Source: Phoronis ovalis (taxonomy: Eukaryota; Phoronida; Phoronidae). Taken from it: DNA of 11,781 nt. This document shows positions 7,693 through 11,781 of the stretch, in pieces. The stretch spans positions 1 to 11,781 of the forward strand of contig JAOXYB010050380.1 in assembly GCA_028565635.1 (NCBI GenBank). The letters are read 5' to 3'. The position numbers and the translations under genes were made by a program. Within the stretch, counting starts at the first letter, position 1, and each line of letters starts with the position of its first letter. The notes under the pieces are model-generated. The model had not been told where the DNA came from and did not search any database. It worked only from the letters and a program-made list of their open reading frames with translations.

Positions 7693-8516
7693 CCCGGGGG
7701 GGGGTACTGCCATTCAAAGTCATTATACATATGTGCCGCCCAATAGGCACCCTTTTTCAGCTCCCGCATTTACCACAGGGTATGTTTTTCACGCTTTTCA
7801 AAGGTTTAATTATTTACCACAGGGTATACTTTTCTTGTTATATATTTACGCAATTTGTTTACGCAGCGATATTTACCACAGGGTATGTTTTCAAAAATAT
7901 TCGTTTACCACAAGTATGAAAAATTAAGGTTCGTAAATTTTTCCATATTTATTTACCACAGGGTATATAATTTACAAGTTACTGTACTTCATTCCCGTCA
8001 GATGCGAAAGCACCCCCCCTTTTGAAATGGGAGGAACCTATGTAATGTTAACGCACCCCCCCCCTTTTGAAATGGGAGGACCATTAATGTAATGTTAACG
8101 CACCCCTCTTTTAAAATAGTAAACATACCCCCCCTTTTGAAATAGTAACGAGCCCCTCTTTTGACAGGAAAACACGCGCACCTGGCAGCAGACTCCCCCT
8201 TGGTTATTTTTTTTTTTTGATTGTCACATTTTTTTTTTGGCAGCACGTAGACGTATCAGCAACCTTTTTTGGATTCTGAACTGATATTTTCTCAAAACGG
8301 TAATTCTCAAAACACCACAGACGCACCCCCCCCCCTTTTGAAAAAGTGTCTGACGGCCCTGTAATTTTACACAGGGTATCTATTTCGGGAGTGTTTTTTA
8401 CGACAGGGTATATTTTTCAGGTTTTTTTCATTTACGACAGGATATATTTTTGAGGGCCAGGGTTTTTAACCTGCGCCGCACAGCCCTAGCAACTTTTCAG
8501 TCGAGTACCCCCTGGG
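7693..8516 (+). mobile_element. MITE B2: B-family element split by a nested MITE
   Basis: The left end is cccgggggggggtact and the right end, read in inverse, is cccagggggtact. The flanks are a perfect 8-bp target duplication, gcaattat, at 7685-7692 and 8517-8524. The inner TGTGCNGC box is at 7732-7739 and, inverted, at 8475-8482. Removing the nested element A2 and its duplication leaves about 446 bp, close to the size of B1. The internal repeat differs from that of B1. Its unit is tttaccacagggtat plus T-rich spacer, seen at 7769, 7813, 7872, 7904 (diverged), 7952, about 8366 and further right as tttacgacagg(g/a)tat. Open frames at 7637-7927 are repeat read-through. Confidence 0.85.
7990..8362 (-). 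mobile_element. MITE A2: copy of A1 nested inside B2
   Basis: This is the same family as 1879-2279 but in reverse orientation. The right end gtctgacggccctg and the decayed left end cattcccgtcagat (11 of 14 matches to the A1 terminus) are flanked by tactt (7985-7989) and taatt (8363-8367), a 5-bp duplication with one mismatch. Inside are units CCCCCTTTTGAAATGGGAGG with tgtaatgttaacgcacc spacers, 41-45 bp apart. The part next to the right end also matches A1, including the GTGTCTGACGGCCCT end and the AAAATAT-AGT-CA stretch. The 82-codon minus-strand open frame at 7998-8246 is repeat read-through. Confidence 0.8.
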
Positions 8517-8853
8517 GCAATTATATACCATGGGACAAATAGATAGATCTATTTTTCCACTAAACATGCAGCTAACTGCCCATTCCATCAACCAGTCACT
8601 GTTTCTGATTTTAAGTGACAATAAATATTTGTATATTTTTCAGGGTTTTTTCATTTACGACAGGATATATTTTTGAGGGCCAGGGTTTTTAACCTGCGCC
8701 GCACAGCCCTAGCAACTTTTCAGTCGAGTACCCCCTGGGGCAATTATATACCATGGGACAAATAGATAGATCTATTTTTCCACTAAACATGCAGCTAACT
8801 GCCCATTCCATCAACCAGTCACTGTTTCTGATTTTAAGTGACAATAAATATTT
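8408..8853 (+). repeat. 223-bp tandem duplication, nearly perfect
   Basis: Copy 1 is 8408-8630 and copy 2 is 8631-8853. They differ by one base that I can find (T at 8422, G at 8645). Each copy carries the right end of B2 (109 bp) and 114 bp of neighbouring single-copy-looking DNA, so a second B-family right end appears at about 8739. The near-identity means either a very recent duplication or an assembly effect. Confidence 0.9.
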
Positions 8854-9140
8854 GCGCGCACTTTTGTGAAGTCGTCGATCCTGAACCTAAACACATGTGA
8901 ACGAAACAATTACGCACAATCTCCATAGGGTAGTGCAATCCAGCAACCCATAGCTCTAAGCGCATGAAAAATACCAATTAATTCTAAATATCGTCCAGAC
9001 GCCAAATATTTATCACTGCGACAGAGGCCTAGCATACCTAGTCGTGTGAAGATAACTATAGAGCTTAGAGATTTCCAACAATATCCAGATACAAAAATGT
9101 CCAGTTTAAAGGTTTATTTCAACAGAAACCGTATATGAAT
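8854..9140. other. No feature recognised
   Basis: Short AT-rich stretch between the 223-bp duplication and element B3. No exon, RNA gene or repeat was found on either strand. Confidence 0.5.
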
Positions 9141-9454
9141 CCCTGGGGGTACACAAAATATTTGGTGGAGGTGTGCGGCACAGACTTAAAAACTGGATCC
9201 CCTCTATTATTTTCCTCTGCCAAAAAAAACGGTTTGCTTAACTTTTTTTGCTAAAAAAACTGATTCCTAATCTTACGTGCCTTGGAAAACCGGTTTATTT
9301 TGGTCAAAAACCAGATGAACTCGACTAAACATTCAAAAATACTGATCCACTACGCTAATTCGGTCGAAAACTGGATCCTCTGCTATTTGGTCAAAAAAAC
9401 GGATCCATTCATGCGGCACATCCATATATAGCCTGAACCCCCAGTATTCCCGGG
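9141..9454 (+). mobile_element. MITE B3: third, more decayed B-family element (about 314 bp)
   Basis: The left end ccctgggggtac and the right end, in inverse cccgggaatactggggg, resemble B1 and B2. The inner TGTGCNGC boxes are at 9172-9179 and, inverted, at 9413-9420, that is 31 and 34 bp from the ends, the family spacing. No clear target duplication remains (atatgaat against atcagaga). The inside is again a different minisatellite: about eight units of CAAAAAC-TGGATCC type (9189, 9365 and 9393 are clear) spaced about 25-40 bp. Confidence 0.7.
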
Positions 9455-11335
9455 ATCAGAGAATGTGAGCAGTAAAAACAAGATACTTCAGATCATTACA
9501 ATTTTTAAAATTTCAATTCTGGCCCGTTTGCAACTAGAGTACGTGATTTCCTCGAAATCAGCAAGGATAAGACTAAAAATAAACCGGAAGTATATCAGAT
9601 GATGGATACATGCCACTTATACATCTCCAGAAACAATCTCTAATTTATGTTTGCATGAACAATGGACGTAGATGGTAAATCTAGTGATGTACTTTCGAGA
9701 TGCGTGTTTATGCTAAATTCTTGTAAAAAAAGTCTAATATGTACCATGAACATGTATAATTTAATAACGTGGTGGAATTCTTCAAAGTGAGATTTAAGCA
9801 AATACATGACAAACACAATTATAGATAATCATGGTAGTAAAACTTTACATCACAATTACAACATTTGAATAAACATGACAGTGATATTGTTTTGATCTAA
9901 AGTCTAGCAGATGTAACATCGGTCCAAGGTGTGCTCAAGGAAATACTGACACAAAATATATATATGTTGAATACACATAATTCTATCACAAAGTATACAC
10001 ATAGCGAAATCAAAAAAAGAAAAAATATATATATACATAGTTTGCATGTTCAGAATTGTTTCCAAAAAAATCAATAACTAGGTTGTATAATTAACTAGAT
10101 TTGCTATTTTGTCAGGAAACTTTCAGCCAAAGATGGTTCAAGACTGCAATATCACTTTGCTAATTTTTAAGAAATAAACTACATAGCAAAGGCAAGGGTG
10201 ATGATCTCTCCTGGCCCACCAAAGGGGGGGAAACACCTTAGGACCATGTCTTTGAGGCAGTTTGATCAACATTGGGCAGAAAAAAATGAAATTGAAAAGG
10301 AATTTTACCTCAGACCTATAAATGACATTTTTGATAGTAAACAATGACTCACACCATGCCCCTGCCTTTTAACCGCCTTTTGAGATACAACTTAGTAAGC
10401 AAAAATGTACAAAACCAATAGTCTTGCTGCAATAGCAATAATCCTAACAAACCTAAGAGATAAATACACTTTTAAAGTTACTCCCTTTTCCTGTATCCTT
10501 TTTATGTACATTTTACAAAAGCATTGTACAACAAAACGCTAACTAACTTGACACTTCTTTACACTCTCTCTTTGCTTTTTGCATCTATGTAATGCTTTAT
10601 GCACTGTAAACCAGATACATACACATCAGCTGTTGCAGGTTATATAGAAAATGTCATCAGATTTCACACAATTGTAAACAATAGTGAAATCTCTACAGGG
10701 CATTTACTAAATTCAAAATAACTTATCTTCTGCCAAGACAACACTTAGATATATAGAACTTCGTTCACTTGGATTCACCCAACCTACATACAACAATGAC
10801 ATGAAAATTTGAGTCCAAAACAAGATATATATGCTTCCCTGTATTACAAAACCGAGTGACTCTGAATCACAATATATTACAGTAACAGCAAAGGTGGCTA
10901 TTTTCTTAACAGTAACTAGTCTCCAGTTTAGAAACAACTGGTGCAAATTACTTGAAAAATACATTTTAAGCAATCCATTTCACCAAGGCTACAACAATAG
11001 CATTCAACATTAACCTATACCAAAGACCGCTACCTGTACTGCGACACAGCACCACTAAATCTTGGTTTTATATAAATACTGGATTACATACGAGAAAATT
11101 TACACAAAATGTGATGATATTTTAGAATAATTAAGGCCAGATTTGGTGTAAGATAATGATGACAGCTATTGCAGTTGTGAGATCTCTAAGAAACAGAACT
11201 GAGACAATAACTGTACTTTAACCTGTTCAACCAACTTGCAGTCCATGTGTACAATCTTTATTGGTAATGGTTGGTGTAATAAGCACATTTCATAAGTCAG
11301 TTTAAAATATTAACACACTTCACTATTTACACTAA
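9455..11335. other. No gene recognised; includes 3' untranslated DNA of the zinc-ribbon gene
   Basis: AT-rich and without transposon ends that I can identify. The right part, at least to the AATAAA at 11257, should be 3' untranslated region of the minus-strand gene whose last exon ends at 11336. A longer 3' UTR is possible. Short AT microsatellites lie at about 9957 and 10025. Overlapping small open frames at 10138-10344 and 10713-11013 on opposite strands show no known domain and are treated as chance. Confidence 0.5.
11257..11262 (-). promoter_or_regulatory. Polyadenylation signal AATAAA
   Basis: Canonical AATAAA on the minus strand, about 75 bp after the TAG stop of the zinc-ribbon exon, with a GT-rich stretch (gttggttg) about 25-30 bp downstream. 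This fits a short 3' UTR. The cleavage site itself is inferred. Confidence 0.55.
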
Positions 11336-11551
11336 CTACTGTGTCCTCTTCTCTCCACCAAAATTAAACTCCTGTAACTGACCAGCATGACATTGCGGGC
11401 AGTTATCATTGTCCATCAAATGTATAACATTGGGATGAGCATAGCAGGGCTTGCGTACACGACCGAAAAACGTATGTCCACATGCTCGACAAATGATGTT
11501 TCTCTGGTCTCGGTTACATGAACATGCAGAGGGTGAGGTACTAATATCAGC
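11336..11551 (-). CDS. Last exon of a Cys/His-rich zinc-ribbon-like protein
   Basis: The acceptor TTTTCATAG|GCT at 11553-11552 is followed by 71 codons and TAG. Residues run ADISTSPSACSC, then a CRACGHTFFGRVRKPC core, AHPNVIHLMD, CPQCHAG and a polar tail ending GGEKRTQ. Two CxxC pairs (CRAC and CPQC, about 27 residues apart) plus the C and H of PCYAHP look like a treble or ribbon zinc site. The C-x-x-C-G-H-x-x-x-GRV-R-x-C-x-x-HP...LMD-x-x-x-CP-x-C pattern recalls small uncharacterised invertebrate proteins. My memory suggests the group annotated after Drosophila CG13380, which I cannot verify. Upstream exons lie beyond the right edge. The function is unknown. Confidence 0.75.
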   Translation of the reverse strand, partial: ADISTSPSACSCNRDQRNIICRACGHTFFGRVRKPCYAHPNVIHLMDNDNCPQCHAGQLQEFNFGGEKRTQ

Positions 11552-11650
11552 CTATGAAAATTAAGGTTATGTAAATCATGACAGTTTGAGAAGCTAGAGC
11601 AAATGATTGCAAAATACCCACGGTGGTGTCACTTCCTACATTAGTCAATA

Positions 11651-11781
11651 CGGGGGGGGGGGGACTGTCTGAAAAGGGTAGGTTTTTCACCATTTTAGTC
11701 AGGGACACTAGGTACCCCTAAAACTACTTAAAATGCCCATTTTTATACTGAAAAACTACTTAATACTACTTGACACTACTT
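11651..11781. repeat. Start of another G-rich repeat element, cut by the window edge
   Basis: It begins with a C followed by 12 Gs and gactgtctgaaaaggg. About 70 bp further in, it becomes a T/A-rich tandem of actactt words (aaaactactt, aatactactt, gacactactt). The layout (G-rich end, then minisatellite) is like the A and B elements, but it lacks the TGTGCNGC box of B and the CAGGGCCGTC end of A. It lies in the intron before the zinc-ribbon exon. Confidence 0.5.

Noticed and set aside
7637-7927. Open frames of 96 and 62 codons on the plus strand
   Set aside because: They are translations of the left end and the tttaccacagggtat array of B2, so they are not genes.
7998-8246. Minus-strand open frame of 82 codons
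   Set aside because: It lies entirely within MITE A2 and encodes only its repeat units (QKGG-type repeats from the G runs).
10138-11013. Small open frames on both strands
   Set aside because: They overlap each other on opposite strands or are AT-rich with no domain, and they probably lie in untranslated or intergenic DNA next to the zinc-ribbon exon.
1-11781. tRNA, rRNA or snRNA genes and viral or retroelement proteins
   Set aside because: I saw no tRNA A/B boxes in a cloverleaf context, no rRNA-like conserved words, and no reverse transcriptase, integrase or transposase motifs on either strand.

Overview
The window looks like animal nuclear DNA, most probably from a marine invertebrate. 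It is AT-rich and mostly non-coding. It carries short protein-coding exons bounded by GT-AG introns of 0.2-1.3 kb, and several small non-autonomous DNA transposons (MITEs) with G-rich inverted termini. A bivalve or similar lophotrochozoan is my best guess from the style of the repeats, but the sequence does not prove it. There is no prokaryotic gene layout, and most long open frames here are chance or lie inside repeats.

Left third (1-4572, minus strand): I can assemble the 5' part of one spliced gene from seven exons. Every intron has GT-AG ends and every exon junction keeps phase. The first exon encodes a hydrophobic signal-like leader. The next six encode a continuous match, by my own recognition, to the N-terminal half of the DUF885 family (Pfam PF05960, a peptidase-like family). 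The 274 codons seen here stop at the left edge, so the C-terminal half, where the family's HExxH metal site would lie, is outside the window. Its fourth intron holds an inverted repeat and a 401-bp MITE.

Middle (4573-9454): no gene could be recognised. This is a transposon-rich stretch. Three elements (here called B1, B2, B3) share the same ends: CCC plus a G run, usually followed by TAC, and an inner TGTGCNGC box 31-39 bp from each of the six ends. Each has a completely different internal minisatellite. B1 and B2 have 8-bp target duplications. B2 was later split by a second-family element (A2), a relative of the MITE in intron 4 (A1), in opposite orientation. The right part of B2 plus flanking DNA was then tandemly duplicated (223 bp, one mismatch).

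Right end (9455-11781): about 1.9 kb without a recognisable gene leads into the last coding exon of a second minus-strand gene. It encodes a Cys/His-rich, zinc-ribbon-like C-terminus, with a polyadenylation signal about 75 bp after the stop. Upstream of this exon, the intron holds the start of another G-rich repeat that runs off the window.

Both genes read leftward, but nothing indicates that they work together. Most of the unusual content is in the transposon families rather than in the genes.
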